DNA from: a virus
DNA length: 21,494 nucleotides
Virus record (IMG/VR): IMGVR_UViG_3300020021_000052
Span: 1-21,494 of that record
Direction: 5' to 3' (one strand)
Below, piece by piece: positions 12,853 through 20,666 of this stretch. Each line of letters opens with the position of its first letter. The stretch's first letter is position 1. The translations under genes were made by a program, and so were the position numbers. The notes beneath the pieces are model-generated. The model was not told where the DNA came from. It worked only from the letters and a program-made list of their open reading frames with translations, and made no database searches.

Positions 12853-13214
12853 TGAAAACCTCACTCAACTATGCCTTGTTGTTCGCAGCAATTCAGGCAG
12901 TAAACCTGCCACTAATGCTGCTTGGGGTTCCCCTGGTAGCCCTATGCCTGGCGTTGAATATAGAACTTCCCTGGCTATGGAACAACTCCGACGACGCCCA
13001 GCTACTAGCGCAGATGACCAAGTGGAAGCGGTTCGTGTACCTAGCCCTACGGAACCCCGTGGCAAACCTGAGACACGTGCCTGGGGTCTCGAAATCGGGG
13101 AGACCGATCTGGTATTGGACGATCACCGTCAAGGAACGTGAATTCTACGCGAAGGCTGGCTGGATGTCGGACGGATATCCATGTTTGAGTGCAGGTAGCG
13201 GTAGAGGCTATTAA
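12852..13214 (+). CDS. Membrane-anchored hypothetical protein, 120 aa
   Basis: Residues 7-43 (ALLFAAIQAVNLPLMLLGVP and on to ALNIELPWLW) form one or two membrane spans. The rest is cytoplasmic, with ALRNPVANLRHVPG and IWYWTI, a W/Y-rich segment that recurs in small phage membrane proteins of unknown function (I recall DUF7338-like proteins). TAATG couples it to the DnaJ-type gene; its stop overlaps the phosphoesterase start. It could anchor replication at the membrane or act on the host envelope; neither is shown. Confidence 0.75.
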   Translation: MKTSLNYALLFAAIQAVNLPLMLLGVPLVALCLALNIELPWLWNNSDDAQLLAQMTKWKRFVYLALRNPVANLRHVPGVSKSGRPIWYWTITVKEREFYAKAGWMSDGYPCLSAGSGRGY

Positions 13215-13741
13215 TGAGCAAAGTTTATGTCGTTTCAGATACGCATTTTGGACATCGAAAAATCATAGAGTTCGAGCCGATCGCGCGGCCATTTACTACG
13301 ATCGAAGAACATGATAGTGTTCTAGTCGAGCGCTGGAATGCTGTAGTGACTAAATACGACACTGTGTGGCATCTCGGAGATGTATTCTTCGGGAAGAATG
13401 GGCATCATATATTAGCTGCGCTAAATGGTCACAAGAACCTTGTATTAGGTAATCATGACCATTATCCATTAGCTGTGTATCAGCAGTACTTTGGCAAGAT
13501 ATGCGGCGCAGCAGAATATGAGGGTTGTCTGCTAACTCACGTACCAGTACACCCTAATCAGATGTATCGGTACCGCAAGAACATCCACGGGCACATGCAC
13601 AGCAAGTGCGTAATGAAAACGCACGAGGCCTGCGATGACGAGCGGGACGAGCGCTACGTCTGCGTATCTATGGAGCGGATCGGCCTGGCGCCGGTCTTAA
13701 TGAGCACAGTGACAGCACGTGAAACAGAGGGAGAGTCATGA
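13214..13741 (+). CDS. Calcineurin-like metallophosphoesterase, 175 aa
   Basis: Hydrolyses phosphomono- or diesters using two metal ions. The full motif series is present: D9 and H11 in SDTHFGH, D56 in HLGDVFFG, N80 and H81 in GNHDHY, H109 in LTHVPVHP, and H127 and H129 in GHMH. At 175 residues it is a compact single-domain enzyme like many phage versions. TAATG couples it to the membrane protein upstream. The substrate is unknown; nucleotides, nucleic-acid ends or signalling nucleotides are all possible. Confidence 0.92.
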   Translation: MSKVYVVSDTHFGHRKIIEFEPIARPFTTIEEHDSVLVERWNAVVTKYDTVWHLGDVFFGKNGHHILAALNGHKNLVLGNHDHYPLAVYQQYFGKICGAAEYEGCLLTHVPVHPNQMYRYRKNIHGHMHSKCVMKTHEACDDERDERYVCVSMERIGLAPVLMSTVTARETEGES

Positions 13742-13848
13742 AAGACACAACGGTTGCCAGGTACAGCGTAAGCCAGTTGAAGGCCCGCAACGGGTTCGAC
13801 GTGCCGCCGGAATTTGCATCTCCTGCCAGCGGAGGCGCTGAGTCATGA
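13738..13848 (+). CDS. Small hypothetical protein, 36 aa
   Basis: A short gene (MKDTTVARYSVSQLKARNGF, ending ASGGAES) between two ATGA overlaps, with GAGGGAG just before its ATG, which supports real translation. The sequence could form one basic helix. No family recognised. Confidence 0.6.
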   Translation: MKDTTVARYSVSQLKARNGFDVPPEFASPASGGAES

Positions 13849-14075
13849 GCGATACTGAATGGGCTAACAAGTCACTGCGCATGGCCATCCAGAACGTGCA
13901 GGACGCAGCCACAAAACCGTTGCACGCCAGAATAGAGGCGCTTGAGGCCGCACTGCGTTGGGCTGTCGAAGTTCATACGGAGCCAGCCGGGGAGATTCAT
14001 GACTTCGCTTGGGTAAAAAATGCCCGATCCGTGCTCGCTGGCTCACAAGCTGATGCCAGCGCGGAGCGCGAATGA
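13845..14075 (+). CDS. Helical hypothetical protein, 76 aa
   Basis: No family recognised. Mostly helix with a likely coiled coil near residues 27-41 (RIEALEAALRWAVEV), suggesting self-association. Both ends overlap neighbours by ATGA. GGAGG lies some distance before the ATG. It sits in a run of very small genes between the phosphoesterase and helicase. Confidence 0.68.
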   Translation: MSDTEWANKSLRMAIQNVQDAATKPLHARIEALEAALRWAVEVHTEPAGEIHDFAWVKNARSVLAGSQADASAERE

Positions 14076-14281
14076 GTCCCTGTCACCATGTGTACAGCGT
14101 TATTGGCAAGTGCATCAAGTGCGGCGCGACGGAATTGCCGAGCGATAAGCGCTCGTACCGGCCTGAAGCTGTGAAACGGATCTTGGCAGCGAGCTATGCG
14201 CCACCAGATCCTAACGCACCAACCGATCCTGATGAGTTTTTGGAGTGGTTGAACACTACCAGCGGAGAAGTGAAGTCATGA
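14072..14281 (+). CDS. Small zinc-finger-like protein, 69 aa
   Basis: MSPCHHVYSVIGKCIKCGAT carries C4, H5, H6, C14 and C17, a possible zinc site of the kind seen in small phage proteins. A Pro/Asp-rich middle (DPNAPTDPDEF) follows. No family recognised. ATGA overlaps at both ends. A nucleic-acid or protein-contact role is inferred from the Cys pattern only. Confidence 0.68.
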   Translation: MSPCHHVYSVIGKCIKCGATELPSDKRSYRPEAVKRILAASYAPPDPNAPTDPDEFLEWLNTTSGEVKS

Positions 14282-14484
14282 GCACCTACATATCGGAAGT
14301 GACCGTTAGACGGCTAGACGCAGGCTACGTGGTGACATGGCTTGAGGATGGCGAACCGTGCGGCAGCGAGACTATCAGTGAAAAGCTCGCTACGGTCCTA
14401 GTCCGCAATGACGGCGGGGTATTGGGCATTAATGACGAGCGCACACAGTCTGATGCCAGCGTAGGAACTATAGCAATCCTATGA
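14278..14484 (+). CDS. Hypothetical protein, 68 aa
   Basis: No family recognised. Mainly beta sequence: MSTYISEVTVRRLDAGYVV, then TWLEDGEPCGSET, suggesting a small sheet. ATG 14278 overlaps the previous stop and is preferred over the in-frame ATG at 14245, which lies inside the upstream gene. The stop overlaps the Tat-signal gene's start. Confidence 0.65.
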   Translation: MSTYISEVTVRRLDAGYVVTWLEDGEPCGSETISEKLATVLVRNDGGVLGINDERTQSDASVGTIAIL

Positions 14485-14816
14485 ATCGCAGAGGTTTCTT
14501 ACAGCTATTAGGCGCGGCAGGAGCGATGGTAGCTACCGGATTGTCTCTTGAGGAGCTATTGGCTCCTGAAAAGACAATCTTTCTTCCTGCTCCACAGGAG
14601 CTTGTGCTAGCCCCCGCAGTTATAAAAATAGGGGCTCCTAATTTATTTATACCGTCGCCGTGGTCAAATGAAATACTTACAGTATATAAGAATAATTTAG
14701 TATTAGCTAATTTGCTTAACAGGAAATACACACGCAATGTTGGACAAAGAAATACTGGGAACTATCATATCTTCGAGGAAAGATTACGAGCGTATCAAGG
14801 ACTACATAAAGGATAA
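14481..14816 (+). CDS. Protein with twin-arginine (Tat) signal, 111 aa
   Basis: MNRRGFLQLLGAAGAMVATG matches a Tat signal: R3-R4 followed by G-F-L-Q, then a weakly hydrophobic Ala/Gly run. Residues 28-55 contain PEKTIFLPAPQELVLAPAV. I recall short phage proteins starting NRRxFLxxL with a following K-T-I-F-x-P strand, of unknown function. If exported, it would reach the periplasm folded; alternatively RR-x-FL may be chance. It overlaps the helicase gene by 80 bases, so its last 26 residues share DNA with the helicase start. No strong Shine-Dalgarno; ATGA coupling. Confidence 0.65.
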   Translation: MNRRGFLQLLGAAGAMVATGLSLEELLAPEKTIFLPAPQELVLAPAVIKIGAPNLFIPSPWSNEILTVYKNNLVLANLLNRKYTRNVGQRNTGNYHIFEERLRAYQGLHKG

Positions 14817-15957
14817 CGATGCAACACCGCAAGTGGCTTTTTGGATTAAACTCGTCCGCGAATACTATGGACGAGACAGCGCGACAGCATACATTAATAT
14901 TGCTACGCTCCGTGCCCTGGGTGAACGAGCAATCGCTAATCCTAAGCACGCCCCTGCCATTCTCGAAGCGCTGGATAACCTCCCATCTGTATCTGGGGCT
15001 AACATTGTTGAACTTGTCCTTAATCTACGCCGGTATAACCTGTCTGCTGAGTTTGCAAGTGCAAGCATGTCAGGCGATCGCAAGAAAGCTACGCAATTAC
15101 TTGCGGAATTAGAAGCTATATGGGATACTACGGAATTAGCAGTTAAAAGTGAGGTTGAATATGCGAAGGATTGGGCAGAACTTGATTCGGTTGTTGGTCG
15201 CAGTAGACGAATTCCTATTGGACCTAGCTCCTTGGATGATCGCATTGGCGGCGGCGTCCTGCCTGGTCATCATGTTCTTATCTTTGGGCGAACAGAAATA
15301 GGAAAATCATGTCTAACGCTAAGCACTACGGCAAATGTACTCCGTGCCGGTCAGACTGTGTTGTATGTCGGGAACGAGGACAATATAGACATACTCAAGG
15401 CCCGTATGAGGCTATCTCTGCTAAGGCAGAGCCAGCAGTGGGTGGACACGCATCCAAAGAAGTCAGCGCGGGCGCTGACGGATCTAGTAGGCGATCGTCT
15501 GACAATGGTACACGTACATCCAGGGTCTATGTCCGAAGTGGAGGACTTGGCGGTCAAACACTCACCCTCAGTTTTAGTCCTGGATCAGATCCGCGGTTTG
15601 AGTGGAGCGGAAGAAGGTATGACGCAGAAACTGGAGGCGAACGCTATACGCTTGAGATCTTTATTGGGCCGTCAAAAGATGATCGGCATCAGTGTGACAC
15701 AGGCAGGGGACCGCAGCCAGGGCCACAATCAGGGCGGTCCGATCTATTTAAGCGCAGGGGATGTGGATTCATCCCGAGTAGGACTACCCGGTACTGTGGA
15801 TCTACAGATAGGTGTAGGTGCCTCTCAGGAGATGTTGAGCAGAGGATTACGAATGCTATCCTTTGCGAAAAACAAGCTAGCGAGTGGGCCGCAAAGCAGG
15901 GAACCCCTGTGTGTTAGATTCGATTTAGAACGATCAATTGTGAGTGATGGAATCTAA
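14737..15957 (+). CDS. Replicative DNA helicase, RecA-type (DnaB/T7 gp4-like), 406 aa
   Basis: Unwinds DNA at the fork. Residues 1-140 are an N-terminal helical domain (MLDKEILGTIISSRKDYERI). The RecA core has Walker A GRTEIGKS (184-191), YVGNEDN with catalytic Glu (210-216), Walker B SVLVLDQ (278-284) and a polar TQAGDRSQ motif (321-328). Near the C-terminus RMLSFAKNK (372-380) is the usual basic strand. GRTEIGK is typical of phage helicases related to the helicase half of T7 gp4, encoded here apart from the primase. AGGAA lies 11 bases ahead of ATG 14737. The long overlap with the Tat-signal gene is unusual; the start could be slightly further in, but no better site is visible. Confidence 0.88.
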   Translation: MLDKEILGTIISSRKDYERIKDYIKDNDATPQVAFWIKLVREYYGRDSATAYINIATLRALGERAIANPKHAPAILEALDNLPSVSGANIVELVLNLRRYNLSAEFASASMSGDRKKATQLLAELEAIWDTTELAVKSEVEYAKDWAELDSVVGRSRRIPIGPSSLDDRIGGGVLPGHHVLIFGRTEIGKSCLTLSTTANVLRAGQTVLYVGNEDNIDILKARMRLSLLRQSQQWVDTHPKKSARALTDLVGDRLTMVHVHPGSMSEVEDLAVKHSPSVLVLDQIRGLSGAEEGMTQKLEANAIRLRSLLGRQKMIGISVTQAGDRSQGHNQGGPIYLSAGDVDSSRVGLPGTVDLQIGVGASQEMLSRGLRMLSFAKNKLASGPQSREPLCVRFDLERSIVSDGI

Positions 15958-15968
15958 TTAGAGGATTT

Positions 15969-16148
15969 ATGGAAATTAAAGTAATTAAAACACCAAAACC
16001 GTTGTCGCGCTTAGCTATTACGCTGAGCCGAGACGAACTGGTCCACCTGCTGAATGCCATACATGCATATGATGATTCTCATATAGGCTGGACGATGTAT
16101 GAGCAGCTCTATCGCGCATTAAATATTACCGCACAGGAGTTGATGTAA
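15969..16148 (+). CDS. Small hypothetical protein, 59 aa
   Basis: No family recognised. MEIKVIKTPKPLSRLAITLS, then a helical pair (RDELVHLLNAIHAYDD and MYEQLYRALNI), suggests a compact helical fold. AGAGGA lies just before the ATG, 11 bases after the helicase stop; the stop shares TAATG with the next gene. It sits between helicase and polymerase. Confidence 0.72.
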   Translation: MEIKVIKTPKPLSRLAITLSRDELVHLLNAIHAYDDSHIGWTMYEQLYRALNITAQELM

Positions 16149-16411
16149 TGGCTAAACAGACAATTGAACAAGCCGAAGCTATTGCAGTCAACTGCGCGCG
16201 CGCTCTGGCTATCGCCGGACAGCGGTACGTCAGCGTGCCGTATAGCGAAGCGCAGCTTTGCGAGGTGATTGCCACGCTGCTAGGGCATACTACCGTACTC
16301 AAGGATGCTGAGACCGTGGCTAACCGTCGATTCGCTGCGAGTAACGCTCGATACGCCAAGCTGGCGAAGAAAACGGGACAACATGTCGCAGAAGAAAACG
16401 AAGCCACCTAA
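16148..16411 (+). CDS. Helical Ala-rich hypothetical protein, 87 aa
   Basis: No family recognised. Almost entirely helical, Ala-rich (MAKQTIEQAEAIAVNCARAL; ANRRFAASNARYAKLAKKTG), and basic toward the end. The start overlaps the upstream stop; the end overlaps the polymerase start by 29 bases, suggesting translational coupling to the polymerase. Confidence 0.7.
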   Translation: MAKQTIEQAEAIAVNCARALAIAGQRYVSVPYSEAQLCEVIATLLGHTTVLKDAETVANRRFAASNARYAKLAKKTGQHVAEENEAT

Positions 16412-18341
16412 TGCTGTTACGCTGCCTGGATTTATTGACAATCCTCAGCCTGACATCTATCTTGGGGATAATTACGTCGTATTGGATTTTGAAACGGAAG
16501 TAAAGGATGGCCGTTACGGAAGTGCTATTGATAAGCGCAATCGCCTCGCTCTCGCTTGTTGGCGCGATAGCATGGGTAATCTGCATAGTCATTGGGGCGG
16601 CGAGCTTGATCAAGCGGCTCTTACTGAGGCCGTAATACATGCTGACTTCCTGGTCGCACACAATAGCAAGTACGAATTGGGCTGGCTTATCCGAGCCGGT
16701 GTGGACATTGGTAATGTCCTGTGCTTTGACACTAAGCTTGCTGAGTATGTATTACTTGGGAATCGCGCAGCGCCGGACAAGCATACTGGTCTGGCTCCTA
16801 TCAGCACTAGCTTGGATGATTGTTGTCGTCGTCGTGGGTGGCAGCCCAAGGATCCAATAGTTGACTTATGGATGCGACACGGAATCAGCGTATCAGAAAT
16901 GCCCAGGAAATGGGTAGAGGACAGGTGTAAATTAGATGTCATATCAACACACGCTTTATTTCTCGAACAACGGAAAAGACTTCATCGCACAAAGCGCCTC
17001 CCCGTTCTCTATACAAGGGCGATCCTCACGCCAGTATTGGCCGATATCGAGCGAGAAGGAGTCCATCTCGACAAAGAGCGAGTTGGAGCAACGACTACAG
17101 TTCATAGAGAACAGCTTAGAAAGCTTGAAGGTGAATTTTCACAACTTACGGGGGGAATTAACTTCCGTAGCCCTAAGCAAGTCGCCGGATATCTCTATGA
17201 CACGCTTGTATTCGTCGAGCCTCGCGGACGAGATGGTCAGCCTAAGCGAACGGCTACTGGACAGCGCGCAGCAGGAAAAAAAGTGTTGGACAAGCTTACC
17301 GCTACTACTGAAGCTCAGAAACGCTTCCTTGGACTTAAAAAGGCTATCGGTAAAGTTGCTGCAGCGCTGAGCAAGAACCTAGAATACTTTCAGGAGATAT
17401 GTAATGAACGTAATGGAACCTTCCGTGCTGAATTCAACCAAACAGTTACAGCAACTCATCGACTCTCATCTACTGGAATTAAAGAAGTTAGTGAGCGGTC
17501 CGTACAACTCACGAACATACCGAGAGATTTTAAGCATCTCTTCTCGGCAAAGCGAGATGGTTGGCTTATTGGTGAAGCTGATGGAGCACAGCTTGAGTTC
17601 AGAGCAGCCGCTCACCTTGGCGACGACCGTCAAGCTAAACGAGATATTGGAGACAGAAACTGGGATGCTCACTGCGTAACAGCAGCAGCAATGACAGGAA
17701 AGGAATATGAAACTATTAGACTGGCTCACAAGAATGGAGAGGCATGGGCAAGTAAGGCTCGACAAGATGCTAAACCCGAAACATTCAAGCCGCTTTACGG
17801 CGGTTCGAGTGGGACTCCAGCGCAAGTCCGGTGGTATACCGAATTTAAGCGCCGGTACCCGGATCTAGCACATGTCCAAGAGAACTGGGTACATGAAGTT
17901 TTGGCAACTAAGAAGCTCATCACCCCTTGGGGTCTGCGATACTACTTCCCACGTGTCAAAATGTCCTCTAGTGGATACGTTAATGTCGGCACTGCTGTAT
18001 ATAACTATCCCGTACAGGCTCTGGCAACTGCGGAAATCATCCCTATTGCATTGGCATACTTTTGGCATATCATACGGGCAAAGGGCTATAGCGATTACAT
18101 TATCCCCGTTAACACGATCCACGATTCATTAGTATGCGAGGTACATCCAGATTATGCTGACAAATTTAGAGCAGTGGCTTGTGAAGCATTTGGCGTACGT
18201 ACGTACGATTATCTTCGCAGCGTGTATGAGCTTGAGTATTCTGTGCCTCTTGGTATTGGCATCAAATTAGCCAGCCATTGGTCAGAAGGTGAAGAGGAAT
18301 TATATCAATTTTTTGATGGTAAACAGGAGAGGATTAAGTAA
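16383..18341 (+). CDS. Family A DNA polymerase with 3'-5' exonuclease, 652 aa
   Basis: Replicates phage DNA. Proofreading domain: D35-x-E37 in VVLDFETE, N94-x-x-x-E98 in VAHNSKYELGW (an Asp is usual at 98), and D185 in RCKLDVIST. Polymerase domain: TATHRLSST (356-364), motif A EADGAQLEFR with D400, motif B R460-x-x-x-K464 to LYG (471-473), and motif C VNTIHDSL with H580-D581. HDS replaces the common HDE. Length fits T7-like phage polymerases. ATG 16383 is chosen because upstream in-frame codons (from 16305) overlap the previous gene out of frame and lack polymerase-like sequence; the ribosome site is weak. Stop abuts the SSB start. Confidence 0.95.
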   Translation: MSQKKTKPPNAVTLPGFIDNPQPDIYLGDNYVVLDFETEVKDGRYGSAIDKRNRLALACWRDSMGNLHSHWGGELDQAALTEAVIHADFLVAHNSKYELGWLIRAGVDIGNVLCFDTKLAEYVLLGNRAAPDKHTGLAPISTSLDDCCRRRGWQPKDPIVDLWMRHGISVSEMPRKWVEDRCKLDVISTHALFLEQRKRLHRTKRLPVLYTRAILTPVLADIEREGVHLDKERVGATTTVHREQLRKLEGEFSQLTGGINFRSPKQVAGYLYDTLVFVEPRGRDGQPKRTATGQRAAGKKVLDKLTATTEAQKRFLGLKKAIGKVAAALSKNLEYFQEICNERNGTFRAEFNQTVTATHRLSSTGIKEVSERSVQLTNIPRDFKHLFSAKRDGWLIGEADGAQLEFRAAAHLGDDRQAKRDIGDRNWDAHCVTAAAMTGKEYETIRLAHKNGEAWASKARQDAKPETFKPLYGGSSGTPAQVRWYTEFKRRYPDLAHVQENWVHEVLATKKLITPWGLRYYFPRVKMSSSGYVNVGTAVYNYPVQALATAEIIPIALAYFWHIIRAKGYSDYIIPVNTIHDSLVCEVHPDYADKFRAVACEAFGVRTYDYLRSVYELEYSVPLGIGIKLASHWSEGEEELYQFFDGKQERIK

Positions 18342-18977
18342 ATGATTTTCAAAGGTTTCGTAACACAGATTGGTGAGAAGAGTGGCCGGTCCAGTAAGGG
18401 TAAGCCGTGGACTGCGTATAGTGCAAAGATTGAGAAGGACGATGGAACCGAGTATGACAAGTGGGTCAGCTTTGGCTTCGACAAGCCGGATATCAAGAAA
18501 GGCGACTATGTTAAGATCACCACCGAAGCGAACGACCGCGGCTATGAGCAGGCAACGGAAGTTAAGAAACTTAAGAATGCTCCGGCTCGTGCGGGCAATT
18601 CTGCGGGCCCCAGTGGAGGAAATGGATCTGCGCCCTCGACTACCCAAAAGTCGATTCATTACCAGAATAGCCGCAACCTGGCAGCTACGGTGCTAGGTAT
18701 TCTTAATGACAAGGATGCGCTGCCTCTTAGTGCGACTAAGGGTAAGGCTGGCGAAGTCAAGCGCTATGAAGAAATCATGGCACTGATTGATAAGCTCACT
18801 GTGCGGTTCTTCTATGACGCAGAGACATTGCGCATCCTGGAGACAGTCGTAGATGAAGGCAAGGCCGCGGTAGTCAATGAAGACCTTCCTGACGACGAAG
18901 ATGAGGGTGAGGATGACGAGGAGAGCTCTGATGATGAAGATGATTCGGACGATGAAGAGGAAACTGATGACGAATAA
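18342..18977 (+). CDS. Single-stranded DNA-binding protein, 211 aa
   Basis: Coats single-stranded DNA at the fork. The N-terminal 80 residues (MIFKGFVTQIGEKSGRSSKG; YDKWVSFGF; GDYVKITTE) look like an OB-fold strand series. A Gly/Ser/Pro linker follows near residue 85, then a helical part, then a long acidic tail from about residue 182 (DDEDEGEDDEESSDDEDDSD). Such tails are typical of T7-like SSBs and contact polymerase and helicase. AGGAGAGG lies ahead, and the ATG follows the polymerase stop directly. The next gene starts inside its final codons. The assignment rests on architecture and context. Confidence 0.8.
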   Translation: MIFKGFVTQIGEKSGRSSKGKPWTAYSAKIEKDDGTEYDKWVSFGFDKPDIKKGDYVKITTEANDRGYEQATEVKKLKNAPARAGNSAGPSGGNGSAPSTTQKSIHYQNSRNLAATVLGILNDKDALPLSATKGKAGEVKRYEEIMALIDKLTVRFFYDAETLRILETVVDEGKAAVVNEDLPDDEDEGEDDEESSDDEDDSDDEEETDDE

Positions 18978-19257
18978 GCAGATTCCTGTGAATCTGCCGT
19001 ACGCGTCATCTCGTGATTTTGAGTTGGTGCTGGAACAGGTCGTATCCCCGATGACACCATCGGGGTATGACACCATGTACGGTCTGCGGAATAAGATTAC
19101 GGGAGTCATAGAGTTGCGGGGACATTCATTAGCCTATAGCGTAATGGTGCTGCAGAATCAGCAGCAGACGTTTGAGAAGGTATTGAGTGGCGAAATGAAT
19201 GGCTTTATAGTGCCTTCGCAGAATACGTCCGTGGATGGCTCGCAGGATAGCCTGTAA
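18967..19257 (+). CDS. Hypothetical protein, 96 aa
   Basis: No family recognised. A mixed alpha/beta soluble protein (MTNKQIPVNLPYASSRDFEL; GVIELRGHSLAYSVMVLQNQ) with a Ser/Asp-rich end. ATG 18967 is preferred over 18877, because the upstream residues are read from the SSB's acidic-tail codons in another frame and give unlikely Met/Arg-rich sequence; GAGG lies seven bases ahead. TAATG couples it to the exonuclease, so it may assist recombination. Confidence 0.72.
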   Translation: MTNKQIPVNLPYASSRDFELVLEQVVSPMTPSGYDTMYGLRNKITGVIELRGHSLAYSVMVLQNQQQTFEKVLSGEMNGFIVPSQNTSVDGSQDSL

Positions 19258-20255
19258 TGCACCTAATCATAGATGCAGATCCGTGTATCTATCGCTGTGG
19301 ATTCTCCGCAGAGAGGACTGACTATCATATGGTAGTAGAGTCCCCTGCGGGGAGTATCCAAGAGTTGTACTTCACTCCTAAGCCTAAAATTCATGCTGGA
19401 GAACAGATGCGACTATGGGTTAAGGAGCATCCTAAATGGGAAATCCTATCTAAGACGCGTGAAGTGCATCCTGACAGTGAAGAGTCCGCAATTGATAACC
19501 TGCGTACACAAGTGCAGAGTATTGAGAAAGAGTGTCGCGAACATTACGGAGTAGATCAATTTGACGCAATCAGTATCATATTATCAGGACCAGGTAATTA
19601 TCGAGAGCGCATCGCAACAGTCTTCCCCTACAAGGGAAACCGAGATCCAGAACACAAACCCTACCACTACCAGGCCCTCCGAAACCATCTCACCCAGCAG
19701 TGGGGAGCAGTCGTTGTCCATGGCCGGGAGGCCGATGACGAATGTTCAATACTGGCCGGGAGGTGTGCCGCCAACCCCCTTCAATTCGAACGCCACGCCG
19801 AGCGCGTGTGGAGATCGAACGTGCGATCTGTGTTATCCTACATCATCGCCACAATCGATAAGGATCTCGACCAGATCCCAGGAGAGCACTACAACTACCT
19901 CCAGAAGGTATTCTATAACCAATCCGCCGCCTCCGCAAGACTATTCTTTTTTCAGCAATGCTTATCCGGGGATTCCACAGATGGCATCCCTGGGTGCTGG
20001 AAGATCGGCGCTGTCAAGGCGGAGGCGTTTATACGGGCTCACGCCGACTCTTCAGATAGACAACTATGGACTGCTATCGTCGGAGAATACGCCGCAAGCC
20101 AAGCGAAAGCCGATTGTCCGTACGTGGACCGTGACGCCGCTAGCATTGCCCTAGAAACGGCTAGGTTGGTCTATCTGCAAAAGTACGAAGGTGAGCTCTG
20201 GAATCCTCCAGGGACGCCACATGGACTATTAGAGGAATACAGCGATGATGAATGA
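19257..20255 (+). CDS. 5'-3' exonuclease (FEN/T7 gp6-like), 332 aa
   Basis: Degrades DNA from 5' ends, used in primer removal, host DNA breakdown and recombination. Metal-binding acids: IIDADPCIYR (D6, D8), GREADDECSI near 155, TIDKDLDQIPG near 198, and GDSTDGIPG near 238, the helix-hairpin-helix region. FPYKGNRD near 123 is the usual basic arch strand. Length 332 is close to T7 gp6 (about 300), with an extra acidic end. TAATG overlap upstream. Its last codons overlap the start of the next small gene. Family is confident. Confidence 0.9.
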   Translation: MHLIIDADPCIYRCGFSAERTDYHMVVESPAGSIQELYFTPKPKIHAGEQMRLWVKEHPKWEILSKTREVHPDSEESAIDNLRTQVQSIEKECREHYGVDQFDAISIILSGPGNYRERIATVFPYKGNRDPEHKPYHYQALRNHLTQQWGAVVVHGREADDECSILAGRCAANPLQFERHAERVWRSNVRSVLSYIIATIDKDLDQIPGEHYNYLQKVFYNQSAASARLFFFQQCLSGDSTDGIPGCWKIGAVKAEAFIRAHADSSDRQLWTAIVGEYAASQAKADCPYVDRDAASIALETARLVYLQKYEGELWNPPGTPHGLLEEYSDDE

Positions 20256-20412
20256 TACGCATGAGCAAGACTTCGAGGAATTGCTGGAAGACTATAGCTT
20301 CACTCTAAACATGCCATTAGAGGCGTGGACTACAGGTGATCTGGTTAGGCTGACGAATCTCATTGATATAGAATTGCAGCAGCGCGGGTACGCCGCGGAG
20401 CAGAGTATCTAA
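20245..20412 (+). CDS. Small acidic hypothetical protein, 55 aa
   Basis: No family recognised. MMNDTHEQDFEELLEDYSFT, then a helical half (DLVRLTNLIDIELQQRGY). Two ATGs stand in tandem; 20245 is used because GAGG is nine bases ahead (12 for 20248). It starts inside the exonuclease gene and ends on the next start (TAATG). Confidence 0.7.
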   Translation: MMNDTHEQDFEELLEDYSFTLNMPLEAWTTGDLVRLTNLIDIELQQRGYAAEQSI

Positions 20413-20666
20413 TGCCGTACATAACAAAAGACCGCCGTCAATTTCTAGCTAACGGCGACATAGCCGCGGGCTCCGGTGAGCTTAATTATGCAATCACTAC
20501 GCTGATCATTGCCTACGTGAGTCTGCATAATAATTACCAAGGCATGAATGATGTAATTGGCGCACTAGAAGGTGCTAAATTGGAGTTCTACGCACGGTGG
20601 GTTCGACCATATGAAGATTACAAGATTGCCGTCAACGGTGACGTATATCCCACAGGAGAGAGTTAA
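20412..20666 (+). CDS. Conserved phage protein (DUF6899-like), 84 aa
   Basis: MPYITKDRRQFLANGD, then SGELNYAITTLIIAYV and GALEGAKLEFYARWVRPYED, ending NGDVY, matches a widespread small phage protein I recall as DUF6899 (ELNYxIT and AKxEFYRRxxxPYEDxKIxxNGDVY). It is soluble and helical; its role is unknown, though it is usually found near replication and nucleotide-metabolism genes, as here. TAATG overlap at both ends. Confidence 0.82.
   Translation: MPYITKDRRQFLANGDIAAGSGELNYAITTLIIAYVSLHNNYQGMNDVIGALEGAKLEFYARWVRPYEDYKIAVNGDVYPTGES

Noticed and set aside
15309-15917. 202-codon open frame inside the helicase gene, same strand
   Set aside because: It is a frame shift of the helicase reading, rich in Gly, Ser and Arg, without a ribosome site or recognisable motif. 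The helicase frame has intact Walker motifs throughout.
19561-20154. 197-codon open frame inside the exonuclease gene
   Set aside because: Low-complexity Ser/Thr/Pro translation with no ribosome site; the exonuclease frame holds all catalytic residues.
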